Assembly (NCBI RefSeq): GCF_015767675.1
Contig: NZ_CP065217.1
Span: forward strand, 620,001-684,000
Source: Vibrio navarrensis
GTDB taxonomy: Bacteria > Pseudomonadota > Gammaproteobacteria > Enterobacterales > Vibrionaceae
Direction: 5' to 3'
DNA length: 64,000 nt
Both the position numbers and the translations under genes were made by a program. The notes below the pieces were generated by a model. The model was not told where the DNA came from, did not search any database, and worked only from the letters and a program-made list of their open reading frames with translations. This document shows, piece by piece, positions 42,960-53,281 of the stretch. Numbering within the stretch: the stretch's first letter is position 1; each line of letters begins with the position of its first letter.

Positions 42960-43140
42960 GTTTTCTGTGTACTTGTTTTCGCCATTGAGCAAGGTTCTCA
43001 AGCAGACGTTAAATTCGGTTAAAAAATAATCGCAGAGGATTTAATCTCTTAGCAAATCCGGGGTTTTACAACCCTTGTTGTCACTGCGTAAAGCCTGTAC
43101 AATTCGCGCCCTTAATCTTGTTCAGTCATTGAGAGGCAAC

Positions 43141-44265
43141 ATGAGCACTGGGAAAATTAATCTACTCGACTTTGATCGCCAAGGCATGCGTGAGCTTTTC
43201 GCCCAAGAGTTAGGCGAGAAAGCATTTCGTGCCGATCAGGTTATGAAGTGGATCTACCATTTCGGTGTGGATGACTTCGATAACATGACCAACATCAATA
43301 AGAACTTGCGAGAAAAGCTTAAGCAGAAATGTGAAATTGTCGCTCCGGTGGTCTCTGAAGCTCAGCACTCATCGGATGGCACCATCAAGTGGGCAATGCG
43401 CGTTGGTGATCAAGATGTTGAAACCGTCTACATTCCTGAAGAAGATCGCGCGACCTTGTGTGTCTCTTCTCAGGTGGGGTGTGCGCTGGAATGTAAATTC
43501 TGCTCAACGGCACAGCAAGGTTTTAACCGTAACCTCAAAGTATCGGAAATCATCGGTCAAGTATGGCGTGCCGCGCGTGAAATCGGTCTGGAAAAAGAGA
43601 CGGGTCGACGTCCAATCACTAACGTGGTGATGATGGGGATGGGTGAGCCACTGCTTAATATGAAAAACCTGATCCCGGCACTGGAAATTATGCTCGATGA
43701 TCTCGGTTTTGGTCTGTCGAAGCGTCGTGTGACTGTTTCTACCTCTGGCGTGGTCTCTGGCTTGGATCAGATGACGGGCAAAATCGACGTGGCTCTTGCT
43801 ATCTCTTTGCATGCGCCGAACGACAAACTGCGTAGCGAAATTATGCCGATTAACGATCGTTGGGACATTCAAGACTTCCTAGCATCCGTGCGTCGTTACA
43901 TCGCGTCATCGAATGCCAATCGCGGCAAAGTGACGGTGGAATACGTTCTACTGGATCACGTTAATGACGGAACCGAGCACGCGCATGAGTTGGCGCAGTT
44001 GATGAAAGACACCCCTTGTAAGATCAACTTGATCCCATTCAACCCGTACCCAGGTTCGCCATATAAAAAACCAAGCAACTCGCGTATTGACCGCTTTCAA
44101 AAAACCTTGATGCAATACGAGCACACCGTCACTATCCGTAAAACTCGTGGGGATGATATCGATGCTGCGTGTGGCCAATTGGTCGGTGATGTGATTGATC
44201 GAACCAAACGTACTGCGGTGCTCAAAGCGGCTAAAGGGGAAACCATCGAAGTTCGCGCGCTGTAA
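43141..44265 (+). CDS. rlmN: 23S rRNA/tRNA adenine-C2 methyltransferase RlmN
   Basis: RlmN is a radical-SAM enzyme that methylates C2 of A2503 in 23S rRNA and A37 in some tRNAs. The cluster motif [19 protein letters not shown] is near residue 123, and the mechanistic C-terminal cysteine is in IDAACGQL. I start at ATG 43141 ([13 protein letters not shown]) after GAGAGGC; the longer in-frame reading from 43075 lacks family support. Length is 374. Confidence 0.96.
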   Translation: MSTGKINLLDFDRQGMRELFAQELGEKAFRADQVMKWIYHFGVDDFDNMTNINKNLREKLKQKCEIVAPVVSEAQHSSDGTIKWAMRVGDQDVETVYIPEEDRATLCVSSQVGCALECKFCSTAQQGFNRNLKVSEIIGQVWRAAREIGLEKETGRRPITNVVMMGMGEPLLNMKNLIPALEIMLDDLGFGLSKRRVTVSTSGVVSGLDQMTGKIDVALAISLHAPNDKLRSEIMPINDRWDIQDFLASVRRYIASSNANRGKVTVEYVLLDHVNDGTEHAHELAQLMKDTPCKINLIPFNPYPGSPYKKPSNSRIDRFQKTLMQYEHTVTIRKTRGDDIDAACGQLVGDVIDRTKRTAVLKAAKGETIEVRAL

Positions 44266-44282
44266 CCGTCTCCTATCTAAGT

Positions 44283-44309
44283 CAGCCAGAGCCATGCTCT
44301 GGCTGTTTT
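44283..44309 (+). terminator. Terminator after rlmN
   Basis: CAGCCAGAGC-CAT-GCTCTGGCTG is a perfect 10-bp stem followed by T4. Confidence 0.9.
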
Positions 44310-44665
44310 ATTTCAATCTTCGGGCACTTTTTGTCCACCATTTCTTGCCATTTCCAGCGTTATTGGACGATAGTTCGAATTTCTTGTGTCAAGTTTTGGA
44401 CAAAAGCTTGAGCTGAGGGTAAATTTCTCAGCAAAGAGTTTTTGTCAATTCAAGACATTGGCTTATCATGAGTAAAGCATGTTTAGCCTTGGCGGATAAA
44501 ATGTGCTAGAAATCTTCCCAATAGCACAATACTCAGTAGCCAGTTCGGTTCGAGGGAAGTCTCTTTATAATCTGATCTACAGATTGTTCACTCTTAGGCA
44601 CACGCAAAAATAACGATAGAGAAAAAGAGAGTGCGGGTGTTAATTAAAAAAGATTTTAAGAAGTT
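44310..44665. other. Gene-free spacer between rlmN and rodZ
   Basis: 356 bp with no supported gene. In E. coli and many relatives a pilF/pilW-type TPR lipoprotein gene sits here; I find no such reading frame. The rodZ promoter should lie in this stretch, but no confident -35/-10 pair could be picked. Confidence 0.5.
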
Positions 44666-45589
44666 ATGACGACAGAAAACGAAAATTTAGCACAAACATC
44701 CCATGACACCGCTCCGGCAATTGAAGTCGGCACGTTGCTTAAGCGTAAGCGCGAAGAGCTGGGTTATAGCCAAAAACAAGTGGCGGATCGCCTGCGGTTG
44801 CGTTTGGCGGTGATAGAACAAATCGATAGCAACCAACTTGCCACCGATCAAGTAGCCACCTTTACCCGTGGCTATTTACGCTCTTATGCCCGATTGGTTG
44901 GCGTGGACGAAGCGGTTGTTTTAGCCGCTTTGGATGATGCGGGCGATGCACAGCACCAAGAGCAGGAGATGCAAAGTTTTTCTCGCAAGACCAAAACGGA
45001 AAAACACAACAGCCGTATCATGCTCATCACCTGGGGCGTGTTTATCATTATTATCGGGATTTCTTCCCTGTGGTGGTGGCAAAACCAACGAGATAACAGT
45101 CTTTCCCAATCGGTGAATGATACTTCGGCAGTCGAGGTACCAGCGGTGGTGGAAGAGAGCGAAAACATACCCGCGCTAGATGACGTGGTCATGCAAGAAC
45201 TGACGGTTGCTCCTGAGGAGGTCGATCCTTCTGTTGTTGAGGAACCATTTCCAGACGCAACGCCTGATGTAGAGCTTGTTGAAGAGCCTGCTGCGGTTGA
45301 AGCCGAAGTGGCTGAATCCGTGCAAACTTCTCCTACGTTGGCAAGCGATCAACAAATGATCACCATGACCTTTGAAGCCGATTGCTGGATCCAAGTGAAA
45401 GACGCACAGGGCAATACATTGATTTCTGGTATCCGCAAAGCGGGACAAGATCTTGAGCTCTCAGGAGAAGCTCCGTTTAAAGTCATTTTAGGTGCGCCAG
45501 AAGGCGTCGCCATGACATTTGCAAGTGAACCTGTCGACCTTTCTCGGTATACTGCAGGCAAAGTAGCAAGATTCACCTTACCTTTATAA
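44666..45589 (+). CDS. rodZ: Cytoskeleton protein RodZ
   Basis: RodZ links MreB to the wall-elongation machinery. It has an N-terminal helix-turn-helix (about 20-95, LKRKREELGYSQKQVADRLRL), a juxtamembrane basic patch, one membrane helix (IMLITWGVFIIIIGISSLWWW, near 118-138), an acidic Val/Glu/Pro-rich periplasmic linker, and a C-terminal beta domain (EADCWIQVKDAQGNTL). Length is 307. ispG starts 6 bp downstream. Confidence 0.95.
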   Translation: MTTENENLAQTSHDTAPAIEVGTLLKRKREELGYSQKQVADRLRLRLAVIEQIDSNQLATDQVATFTRGYLRSYARLVGVDEAVVLAALDDAGDAQHQEQEMQSFSRKTKTEKHNSRIMLITWGVFIIIIGISSLWWWQNQRDNSLSQSVNDTSAVEVPAVVEESENIPALDDVVMQELTVAPEEVDPSVVEEPFPDATPDVELVEEPAAVEAEVAESVQTSPTLASDQQMITMTFEADCWIQVKDAQGNTLISGIRKAGQDLELSGEAPFKVILGAPEGVAMTFASEPVDLSRYTAGKVARFTLPL

Positions 45590-45595
45590 AGAATT

Positions 45596-46714
45596 ATGCA
45601 CAACGAATCTCCAATTATCCGTCGTAAATCGACGCGTATCTACGTGGGTAATGTTCCTATTGGTGATGGCGCACCGATCGCGGTGCAGTCCATGACGAAT
45701 ACCCGAACCACCGACGTTGAAGCCACGGTCGCACAAATCAAAGCACTGGAAAAAGTGGGTGCTGATATTGTTCGTGTTTCTGTGCCAACCATGGATGCCG
45801 CTGAAGCATTTAAACTGATTAAGCAGCAGGTATCGGTGCCGTTGGTGGCCGACATTCATTTCGACTATCGCATCGCCCTAAAAGTGGCGGAATACGGTGT
45901 CGATTGTTTGCGAATTAACCCTGGCAACATAGGGAACGAGGAGCGTATTCGCTCGGTGGTTGATTGCGCCCGCGATAAAAATATCCCGATCCGCATTGGT
46001 GTTAATGGCGGTTCTCTGGAAAAAGATCTGCAAATGAAATATGGCGAACCGACCCCAGCCGCTTTGGTGGAGTCGGCGATGCGCCACGTTGATATCCTAG
46101 ACCGTCTCAACTTTGATCAGTTTAAAGTCAGCGTCAAAGCATCGGATGTATTCCTTGCGGTTGATTCCTACCGCCTGCTGGCAAAGAAAATCGATCAACC
46201 ACTGCATTTGGGGATTACCGAAGCAGGTGGCGCGCGCGCGGGCTCGGTGAAGTCAGCTGTTGGCCTTGGTATGCTGCTGGCCGAAGGCATTGGCGACACC
46301 TTGCGTATCTCGCTGGCGGCTAATCCGGTTGAAGAGATCAAAGTCGGCTTTGATATCCTCAAATCGCTGCGTATTCGCTCTCGAGGTATCAACTTTATTG
46401 CCTGTCCTTCGTGTTCGCGTCAGGAATTTGATGTTATCAATACAGTGAATGCGTTAGAAGAGCGCTTAGAGGACATCATCACACCGATGGATGTCTCGAT
46501 CATCGGTTGCGTGGTGAATGGCCCGGGCGAAGCGGAAGTGTCTCACCTTGGCCTTGCGGGCAGCAACAAGAAGAGCGCTTTCTATGAAGACGGTAAGCGT
46601 CAGAAAGAGCGTTTCGATAACGATGACTTGGTGAATCAGTTGGAAGCAAAAATTCGTGCTAAAGCGGCGCGGATGGACGCAAGCAACCGCATCGACGTGA
46701 AAGTTCACGATTAA
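45596..46714 (+). CDS. ispG: 4-hydroxy-3-methylbut-2-enyl diphosphate synthase
   Basis: IspG carries out the sixth step of the MEP isoprenoid pathway and holds a [4Fe-4S] cluster. The ligand cysteines are in [13 protein letters not shown] and [11 protein letters not shown]. The TIM-barrel N-terminal half starts [20 protein letters not shown]. Length is 372. It is placed between rodZ and hisS as in E. coli. Confidence 0.97.
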   Translation: MHNESPIIRRKSTRIYVGNVPIGDGAPIAVQSMTNTRTTDVEATVAQIKALEKVGADIVRVSVPTMDAAEAFKLIKQQVSVPLVADIHFDYRIALKVAEYGVDCLRINPGNIGNEERIRSVVDCARDKNIPIRIGVNGGSLEKDLQMKYGEPTPAALVESAMRHVDILDRLNFDQFKVSVKASDVFLAVDSYRLLAKKIDQPLHLGITEAGGARAGSVKSAVGLGMLLAEGIGDTLRISLAANPVEEIKVGFDILKSLRIRSRGINFIACPSCSRQEFDVINTVNALEERLEDIITPMDVSIIGCVVNGPGEAEVSHLGLAGSNKKSAFYEDGKRQKERFDNDDLVNQLEAKIRAKAARMDASNRIDVKVHD

Positions 46715-46775
46715 TCTCAGTACCCGTTACGGTTCAGCAAACGAACGGGTAGTCAGCAACATTACGGTAACTATT

Positions 46776-48044
46776 GTGGCAAAAACAATTCAAGCAATCC
46801 GAGGTATGAACGACTGCCTCCCAACTCAATCACCGCTGTGGCAGAAATTAGAAAACACAGTGAAGAATGTCATCAGCGCCTACGGCTACAATGAAGTGCG
46901 CATGCCAATTGTTGAGATGACCCATCTGTTTAGCCGCGCTATTGGTGAAGTGACCGATGTGGTTGAGAAAGAGATGTACACCTTTGAGGATCGCAACGGC
47001 GATAGCCTGACCTTGCGTCCGGAAGGCACCGCGGGCTGTGTCCGTGCCGGGATCGAAAATGGTCTTTTGTACAATCAAGAGCAACGTTTGTGGTACATCG
47101 GGCCGATGTTCCGTCATGAGCGCCCGCAAAAAGGTCGTTATCGCCAATTCCACCAGTGTGGTGTTGAAGTGTTCGGCTTGGATGGCCCAGATGTGGATGC
47201 TGAACTTATCATGATGACCGCGCGCCTATGGCGTGAACTGGGCATCGACAAGCACGTGCGCTTAGAGTTGAACTCGATTGGTTCATTGGAAGCGCGTGCC
47301 AACTACCGCAGCGCATTGATTGAGTTTCTTGAGCAACACATCGAAGTGCTTGATGAAGACTGTAAACGCCGTATGCACACCAACCCACTGCGCGTGCTGG
47401 ATTCTAAAAATCCAGAGGTGCAGGCAATTTTAGGTGATGCGCCATGTCTGGCCGATTATTTGGATGAAGAGTCCAAGCAACATTTTGCAGGTTTGTGTGA
47501 ACTTCTTGACGCCGCGGGTATCGAATACACAGTCAATCAGCGCCTCGTTCGCGGCCTGGATTATTACAATCGTACGGTTTTTGAGTGGATTACTGAGAGC
47601 TTAGGTTCGCAAGGCACTGTGTGTGGAGGTGGTCGTTACGATGGCCTCGTTGAGCAACTTGGCGGTAAGCCAACGACAGCGGTTGGTTTTGCCATGGGGC
47701 TTGAGCGCTTAGTATTGATGCTCGAAACTCTAGAACTGACGGACGTGCGTCGCAGTGTCGATGTGTACGTAGTAACCGCAGGTGAAGGGACTATGATGGC
47801 AGGCATGAAGCTGGCTGAGCAATTACGTGAATCGCTTCCCGGCGTGCGGGTAATGAATCACTTTGGCGGTGGCAACTTCAAGAAGCAGTTCAAGCGTGCA
47901 GACAAAGCCGGCGCAGTAGTTGCGCTCGTGCTGGGCGAACATGAAGTGGCCGATAGTACCGTTGTGCTGAAAGATCTCGCGGGTGGTGAGCAAAACACCT
48001 ATGCGCAAGCTGAAGTGGCGGCAAAAATCGCTGAACTGATCTAA
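46776..48044 (+). CDS. hisS: Histidyl-tRNA synthetase
   Basis: HisS is a class II synthetase. Motif 2 is seen as [19 protein letters not shown], the histidine loop as [15 protein letters not shown], and motif 3 near [11 protein letters not shown]; the anticodon-binding domain follows (about 330-422). The reading frame begins at GTG 46776. Length is 422. Confidence 0.97.
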   Translation: MAKTIQAIRGMNDCLPTQSPLWQKLENTVKNVISAYGYNEVRMPIVEMTHLFSRAIGEVTDVVEKEMYTFEDRNGDSLTLRPEGTAGCVRAGIENGLLYNQEQRLWYIGPMFRHERPQKGRYRQFHQCGVEVFGLDGPDVDAELIMMTARLWRELGIDKHVRLELNSIGSLEARANYRSALIEFLEQHIEVLDEDCKRRMHTNPLRVLDSKNPEVQAILGDAPCLADYLDEESKQHFAGLCELLDAAGIEYTVNQRLVRGLDYYNRTVFEWITESLGSQGTVCGGGRYDGLVEQLGGKPTTAVGFAMGLERLVLMLETLELTDVRRSVDVYVVTAGEGTMMAGMKLAEQLRESLPGVRVMNHFGGGNFKKQFKRADKAGAVVALVLGEHEVADSTVVLKDLAGGEQNTYAQAEVAAKIAELI

Positions 48045-48063
48045 GTGCAGCAATTTCGAATTT

Positions 48064-48089
48064 AAATGGCAGGAAAACCTGCCATTTTT
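48064..48089 (+). terminator. Hairpin with T-run between hisS and yfgM
   Basis: AAATGGCAGG-AAAA-CCTGCCATTT is followed by TT, a strong terminator-like stem, yet yfgM begins only 22 bp later; it may act as an attenuator within the transcript. Confidence 0.75.
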
Positions 48090-48111
48090 GAAGTTTTAAA
48101 GAGGACAGGAA

Positions 48112-48726
48112 GTGGAAGTTTACAATACTGAAGAAGAACAAGTAGAAGCGATAAAAGAGTGGTGGAAAGAGAATGGCAAAGCCGTGATTATCGGCGCTGT
48201 TGTTGGTCTTGGCGGTCTTTTTGGTTGGCGTTACTACCAAGATTCTGTGACTTCGGCTCGTGAAGCGGCTTCTCAAAGCTATACTTCCGTAATTAATACT
48301 CTGCAAGCGAAAGGTGTGGACGCTGCGGCGGATGTGCAAAGTTTTATCGATGGCAATGAAGTCAAAGAGTACTCTGTGCTGGCGGCTTTGCAACTGGCGA
48401 AAACACAAGTGGATGCTGGCGATCTTAACGCTGCGTTAGTGCAGTTAAAATGGGCTCAAAGCAACAGCAAAGATGCCGCCATTATGCCTCTTGTGAGCTA
48501 TCGGATCGCGCGTATCGAAGCAGCGCTGGGCAACTTTGATGCGGCAAATGCTGAACTGGCTAAAGTGAGCAACAAAGGTTGGACTGGCCGTATTGCCGAA
48601 CTGCGTGGTGACATTGCTCTGCGTCAAGGTAATAAAGAAGCAGCATACGCTGCTTACTCGGAAGCCCAACAAGCAGAAGATGCTGGTCAAACACTGCAGA
48701 TGAAGCTTGACGATCTAGCGAAATAA
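48112..48726 (+). CDS. yfgM: Membrane-anchored TPR protein YfgM
   Basis: YfgM is an inner-membrane ancillary factor of the Sec translocon that works with PpiD. The 204 residues have a short cytoplasmic start (EVYNTEEEQVEAIKEWWKEN), one membrane helix (AVIIGAVVGLGGLFGWRYY) and periplasmic TPR-like repeats. The start is GTG 48112 after GAGGACAGGA. bamB follows after 12 bp. Confidence 0.93.
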   Translation: MEVYNTEEEQVEAIKEWWKENGKAVIIGAVVGLGGLFGWRYYQDSVTSAREAASQSYTSVINTLQAKGVDAAADVQSFIDGNEVKEYSVLAALQLAKTQVDAGDLNAALVQLKWAQSNSKDAAIMPLVSYRIARIEAALGNFDAANAELAKVSNKGWTGRIAELRGDIALRQGNKEAAYAAYSEAQQAEDAGQTLQMKLDDLAK

Positions 48727-48738
48727 GGACTTCATGGC

Positions 48739-49899
48739 ATGAAGAATGTGTTCAGAAGAGCCGTATTAGGACTGATCACGGTTGGTATTCTTGCGGGTTG
48801 TGCTGGTGAAGAAGACACCATCATTATGGCACCAGTGCCTCAGGTAAAAAGTCAGTTTACTCCAAAGAGTAGCTGGAGTACTTCGGTTGGTGATGGTGTT
48901 GGTCATTACTTTTCTAAGCTCGCCCCTGAATACGCTTACGACAAAGTGTTTATCGCCAGTCGTGATGGGGAAGTCAAAGCACTTGATCCGCAAAAAGGCA
49001 ACACCCTTTGGCGTTCGCAGCTTGGCAAAGACGGCAGCGCGAAGTTGTCGGGTGGCATCACAGCAGCCTACAGTCAGGTTTTCATTGGCAGCGAAAATGG
49101 TGAAGTGATCGCGCTAGATCAGGATACTGGCGAAGAGAAATGGCGTGTAACGGTTGCGGGTGAAGTCTTAGCCAAGCCGGTAGCGGAAGGCAGTCTGGTG
49201 ATTGTGAATACCAGCAATGGTATTCTTATCGCGCTGGATCAAACCAATGGCGAACAGAAATGGGCCATTAGCACCGATGTGCCGAATCTGACCTTACGTG
49301 GCGATAGCACGCCGGTGGCGGTTTCTGGTGGGGTATTTTGGGGCACAGCAAATGGTCGATTGGCTGCTGCGATCGTCGAACGCGGTCAACTGATTTGGCA
49401 GCAACCTGTTGGTACCCCAAAAGGCGCGACTGAAATTGATCGTCTGGTCGATGTCGACTCCTCGCCGATTTTGCTCGGTGGCACCTTGTACGTAGTCGGT
49501 TACAACGGCCAACTGATTGGGATTGATTTGCGCTCAGGTAAAGCAACGTGGAAGCGCAATTACTCTTCAGCCATTGATATGGCGACCGATGGTAGTCGCT
49601 TGTTTCTTGTTACAGACAAAGATCATTTAGTCGCAGTAGATGCCCGTAGCGGTACTGAGCTGTGGGAAAATGCTCAGTTGCAGCACCGCTTGCTGACTGC
49701 GCCAGTGCTCGTGGACAACTATCTGGTGGTTGGCGACAGTGAAGGTTATTTGCACTGGTTGGACAAAAGCACAGGCGAGTTTGTTGCACAGCAGATGGTC
49801 AACGATAGCGGTTTTGCCATTGGACCGACTGTATTGCCAGACGGTTATCTGATTGTGACTCGTAATGGCAAAATAAAGAAACTGACGCTCAGCCAATAA
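48739..49899 (+). CDS. bamB: Outer-membrane assembly lipoprotein BamB
   Basis: BamB is a lipoprotein of the BAM complex that inserts outer-membrane beta-barrels. The lipobox is ILAGC near residue 21. The rest is an eight-bladed propeller with repeated blades such as VKALDPQKGNTLWR, VIALDQDTGEEKWR and LIALDQTNGEQKWA. Length is 386. A terminator follows the stop. Confidence 0.96.
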   Translation: MKNVFRRAVLGLITVGILAGCAGEEDTIIMAPVPQVKSQFTPKSSWSTSVGDGVGHYFSKLAPEYAYDKVFIASRDGEVKALDPQKGNTLWRSQLGKDGSAKLSGGITAAYSQVFIGSENGEVIALDQDTGEEKWRVTVAGEVLAKPVAEGSLVIVNTSNGILIALDQTNGEQKWAISTDVPNLTLRGDSTPVAVSGGVFWGTANGRLAAAIVERGQLIWQQPVGTPKGATEIDRLVDVDSSPILLGGTLYVVGYNGQLIGIDLRSGKATWKRNYSSAIDMATDGSRLFLVTDKDHLVAVDARSGTELWENAQLQHRLLTAPVLVDNYLVVGDSEGYLHWLDKSTGEFVAQQMVNDSGFAIGPTVLPDGYLIVTRNGKIKKLTLSQ

Positions 49900-49920
49900 T
49901 ATCGTGATATAATTCACATT

Positions 49921-49955
49921 CGGCTCCTGGCTGGTAACAGCTAGGAGCCGTTTTA
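49921..49955 (+). terminator. Terminator after bamB
   Basis: CGGCTCC..GCTG and CAGC..GGAGCCG form a long stem with a small internal loop, followed by T4. Confidence 0.88.
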
Positions 49956-50079
49956 TTGCTGGAAACTTTTGTAAAACTTAAAATAAACCATGTGGTTATA
50001 GGTAAAGGCTTGGTGTGGGTTGTGCTAACCCTCGTCGTTACCTATAACTACATACGAACAGATTATTGTAGAGGTTATT

Positions 50080-51570
50080 ATGGTACCTGTTGTTGCCCTA
50101 GTTGGGCGTCCGAACGTAGGTAAGTCTACCTTGTTCAACCGTTTGACTCGTTCTCGTGACGCATTGGTGGCAGACTTTCCCGGTCTGACGCGAGATCGTA
50201 AGTACGGCCAGGCCAAAGTAGGCGAACACGACTTTATCGTGATTGATACAGGTGGTATCGACGGTTCTGAAGAGGGTGTTGAAACCAAGATGGCGCAGCA
50301 GTCACTAGCGGCGATCAATGAAGCCGATGTGGTGCTGTTTATGGTGGATGGTCGTGCTGGTCTGACATCCGCCGACGAAGCGATTGCCGCGCATCTGCGT
50401 AAAATCGAAAAGCCAGCCATGCTCGTGGTGAACAAGATCGATGGAATTGACGCCGATGCCGCCAGCGCGGATTTCTGGCAGCTGGGTGTCGATGATATGT
50501 ACCAGATCGCCGCTGCGCATGGTCGTGGTGTGACTGCGTTGATCGAACGTGCGCTCGATCCTTTCTTTGATAATATGCTCAGCGCTGGTAAAGAAGGTGA
50601 AATTGAAGATTTAACCGAATTTGCTGATCAAGATGAAGATCCGTTTGACTACAGTGAAGAAGAAGCGGAAGAAGTATTCAAACGTCTTCAAGATCAGCCA
50701 ATTAAGCTGGCGATCATTGGTCGTCCCAATGTAGGCAAATCGACGCTGACCAACCGTATTCTAGGTGAAGAGCGTGTCGTGGTGTATGACATGCCTGGAA
50801 CGACTCGCGACTCTATCTATATTCCAATGGAGCGTGATGGTCGTGAATATGTGTTGATTGATACGGCTGGTGTACGCCGCCGTGGACGCATTAACGAAAC
50901 AGTAGAAAAATTTTCTGTGGTGAAAACGCTTAAAGCCGTCGAAGATGCTAACGTCGTTCTGCTGGTGATTGATGCGCGTGAGAATATTTCTGATCAAGAT
51001 TTGAGCTTGCTCGGCTTTGCTCTAAACGCTGGTCGTTCAATTGTTTTGGCGGTCAATAAGTGGGATGGCCTAGATAATGAAGTTAAAGAACATGTGAAGA
51101 AAGAGCTCGATCGTCGTCTTGGTTTTGTCGACTTTGCGCGTATTCACTTTATCTCTGCGCTGCACGGTACAGGTGTAGGGCACTTGTTTGAGTCGGTACA
51201 GGAAGCGTATCGCTCTGCGACTACTCGAGTGAGTACCTCAGTTCTGACACGCATTATGAAAATGGCAACCGAAGATCACCAACCGCCGATGGTTCGTGGT
51301 CGTCGAGTAAAACTGAAGTACGCTCATGCTGGTGGTTACAACCCACCAATTATCGTGATTCACGGTAACATGGTGCGCGAGTTGCCTGACTCTTATAAAC
51401 GTTATCTGATGAACTACTACCGTAAGTCTTTGGATATCATGGGTACACCGATTCGTATCTTGTTCCAAAACAGCGAAAACCCATTTGAAGGCCGCACCAG
51501 CAAGATGACGCTCTCTCAAGAGCGCGCTCGTAAGCGTATGGTTTCAGCGGTGAAGAACCGTAGTAAATAA
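50080..51570 (+). CDS. der: Ribosome assembly GTPase Der (EngA)
   Basis: Der is an essential GTPase with two G domains in tandem, needed for 50S subunit maturation. The P-loops [12 protein letters not shown] (residue 8) and [12 protein letters not shown] (near 216) and the NKID/NKWD motifs mark the two domains; a KH-like domain ends the protein. An acidic linker ([17 protein letters not shown]) separates them. Length is 496. Confidence 0.98.
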   Translation: MVPVVALVGRPNVGKSTLFNRLTRSRDALVADFPGLTRDRKYGQAKVGEHDFIVIDTGGIDGSEEGVETKMAQQSLAAINEADVVLFMVDGRAGLTSADEAIAAHLRKIEKPAMLVVNKIDGIDADAASADFWQLGVDDMYQIAAAHGRGVTALIERALDPFFDNMLSAGKEGEIEDLTEFADQDEDPFDYSEEEAEEVFKRLQDQPIKLAIIGRPNVGKSTLTNRILGEERVVVYDMPGTTRDSIYIPMERDGREYVLIDTAGVRRRGRINETVEKFSVVKTLKAVEDANVVLLVIDARENISDQDLSLLGFALNAGRSIVLAVNKWDGLDNEVKEHVKKELDRRLGFVDFARIHFISALHGTGVGHLFESVQEAYRSATTRVSTSVLTRIMKMATEDHQPPMVRGRRVKLKYAHAGGYNPPIIVIHGNMVRELPDSYKRYLMNYYRKSLDIMGTPIRILFQNSENPFEGRTSKMTLSQERARKRMVSAVKNRSK

Positions 51571-51589
51571 ACCGAGCTTTATATCGAAT

Positions 51590-51618
51590 GCCCAAGTTTT
51601 GACTTGGGCTTTTTTTTT
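51590..51618 (+). terminator. Terminator after der
   Basis: GCCCAAGT-TTTG-ACTTGGGC, a perfect 8-bp stem, is followed by T9. Confidence 0.95.
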
Positions 51619-51996
51619 ACCTACTGTTCTCGTCACTACAGCGTCAAACGGATGTTGTCGGGAAATAGTCTCGAAAAGATCGATCTTAAAAATCCTGAAA
51701 AACTGATATTTTTGCTGCTATTGTAGATTATTAATCTGTTTTAAATTGAAATGCAGAACATGTAACTTATGCTTTCGGGCTATGGTGATATAAATATTCT
51801 TTTAGACGCTGATCGCTGATCAAATTTCAATAAGCAGACGATCAATATAAGATCATACAAGCGTGTTTCAGTTCAGATTATAGCTATTTTTTCTGTGTTA
51901 TTCTTTTGACCCAAATATATGAGTGGCTAAAATGTCACCGAAATAATAATAAATCACCGCCATGTAGCGTAAAGTCACGACCGAAGAGTACAGATT
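51619..51996. other. Spacer upstream of the GGDEF gene
   Basis: 378 bp, AT-rich, with no supported gene. GATCGCTGATC-type repeats occur near 51811-51822. I looked for a cyclic-di-GMP riboswitch, given the gene downstream, and saw no match. Confidence 0.45.
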
Positions 51997-53019
51997 ATGC
52001 ACAGTAATAAGCTTTTGCAGGCTCACCGCGCGGTGAATGGCTTGCTGGGTAAATTGGCTCTTGGGCTGGAGAAAGATCAGCTTAATCAAGAGATCATTTC
52101 ACTGTCAGAACATCTCTTTGGTGAACGCAAGGCTTCGATCTTAAGGTTTGATCCCCAGCAAAATACACTGCACGTCGAATATGCTCCTTCTTTACCCGAC
52201 TTTTACAACCAAGCAATCGAAGGGGTACGCATCGGTGAAAAGGTGGGGTCTTGCGGCGCTGCAGCTTTCCTACGGCAAACGGTGGTTGCTGAAAACATAA
52301 ACCATCACTCCAACTGGCAGCCTTATCTCGCGTTAACGCAAAAAGCGAACCTACACGCTTGTTGGTCGGTCCCCGTTTTGTCGCAAGATGAGCAAGTGCT
52401 GGGGACCTTTGCTATTTACAGTGAGCAGCCGTCTTCCCCTTCTGAAGCCGAGTTAGAAATTCTGCAGATGTTGGCTTCTTTGTACGCGGTCGCACTAGAG
52501 AAATATCAGTGTGAACAGCAGCTCTATGACCATGTTAATCGCGATCCTTTAACCCAATGTTACAATCGGCGAGTGTTGCTACAATCTCCGCATCAGCAGT
52601 TCTCCACAGCGGAACATGGGCAAGCGGTGGTTGGCTGCTTTTTTGTCGATGTGGATGACTTTAAATACATCAATGATCGCTTTGGGCATGACGTGGGCGA
52701 TCAAGTCTTAATTGATCTCGCGCAGTGGCTGATGAGTCGCAGCCCGCAGGAAGCCATGATTGCCCGTTATGGCGGTGATGAGTTTGTCATCATTACTACT
52801 TTTGCTTCCGAGCAAGACTTTGAGCACTTTTATCGTCAGTTACGCATCGGGATCAAATTGTTCTTTGTCATAGAAGATTATTCTGTGGCCGTCAGTATTG
52901 GTGCGGCATCTACACCGGCGCAAGGGGTGGTTGCTCTCAACGAGCTGATCCGTCAAGCGGATCTCAGCATGTACCGTGTTAAGCGCCAGCACCGTGAGGT
53001 AAGTGCAGGCTTGAGCTGA
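51997..53019 (+). CDS. GAF-GGDEF diguanylate cyclase
   Basis: A probable cytoplasmic diguanylate cyclase of 340 residues. Residues about 15-170 form a GAF-type sensor domain (GEKVGSCGAAAFLRQTVV, WSVPVLSQDEQVLGTFAIY). The catalytic domain at about 175-335 holds DPLTQCYNRR and an intact GGDEF at 259-263. The RxxD inhibitory site usually found just upstream is absent (SPQEAM there), so feedback control may be lacking. No membrane segment is seen. The signal sensed by the GAF domain is unknown. Confidence 0.9.
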   Translation: MHSNKLLQAHRAVNGLLGKLALGLEKDQLNQEIISLSEHLFGERKASILRFDPQQNTLHVEYAPSLPDFYNQAIEGVRIGEKVGSCGAAAFLRQTVVAENINHHSNWQPYLALTQKANLHACWSVPVLSQDEQVLGTFAIYSEQPSSPSEAELEILQMLASLYAVALEKYQCEQQLYDHVNRDPLTQCYNRRVLLQSPHQQFSTAEHGQAVVGCFFVDVDDFKYINDRFGHDVGDQVLIDLAQWLMSRSPQEAMIARYGGDEFVIITTFASEQDFEHFYRQLRIGIKLFFVIEDYSVAVSIGAASTPAQGVVALNELIRQADLSMYRVKRQHREVSAGLS

Positions 53020-53056
53020 AAGGTCACAATCAACAAGTTGAAGTAAGGTAAGTGTT

Positions 53057-53281
53057 ATGAATGAGAATCTCTGCCCACAGTGTCAAAACGAACTGCAGTG
53101 GAATGGCCAATATCATTGCCATCAGTGTGAGCAAGATTTTAAGAAAGTGGGCTTTTGCCCAGAATGTACGGCAGAGTTGGAAAAACTACAGGCGTGCGGC
53201 GCCGCAAACTACTTTTGCAATACGTGCAATGAACTCAAATCCAAATCTCGAGTACGGTTTGTCTTTCAGTGCATTAGTTAA
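53057..53281 (+). CDS. Zinc-ribbon protein (YfgJ-like)
   Basis: A 74-residue protein with four CxxC knuckles (CPQCQ, CHQC, CPEC, CNTC), the pattern of two zinc ribbons. It corresponds in size and place to E. coli YfgJ, found between der and xseA; the function is unknown. GTAAGG lies before the ATG. Its 3' end overlaps that of convergent xseA by 8 bp. Confidence 0.85.
   Translation: MNENLCPQCQNELQWNGQYHCHQCEQDFKKVGFCPECTAELEKLQACGAANYFCNTCNELKSKSRVRFVFQCIS

Noticed and set aside
51619..51996. Cyclic-di-GMP riboswitch before the GGDEF gene
   Set aside because: The conserved GEMM core and tetraloop-receptor pattern are absent.
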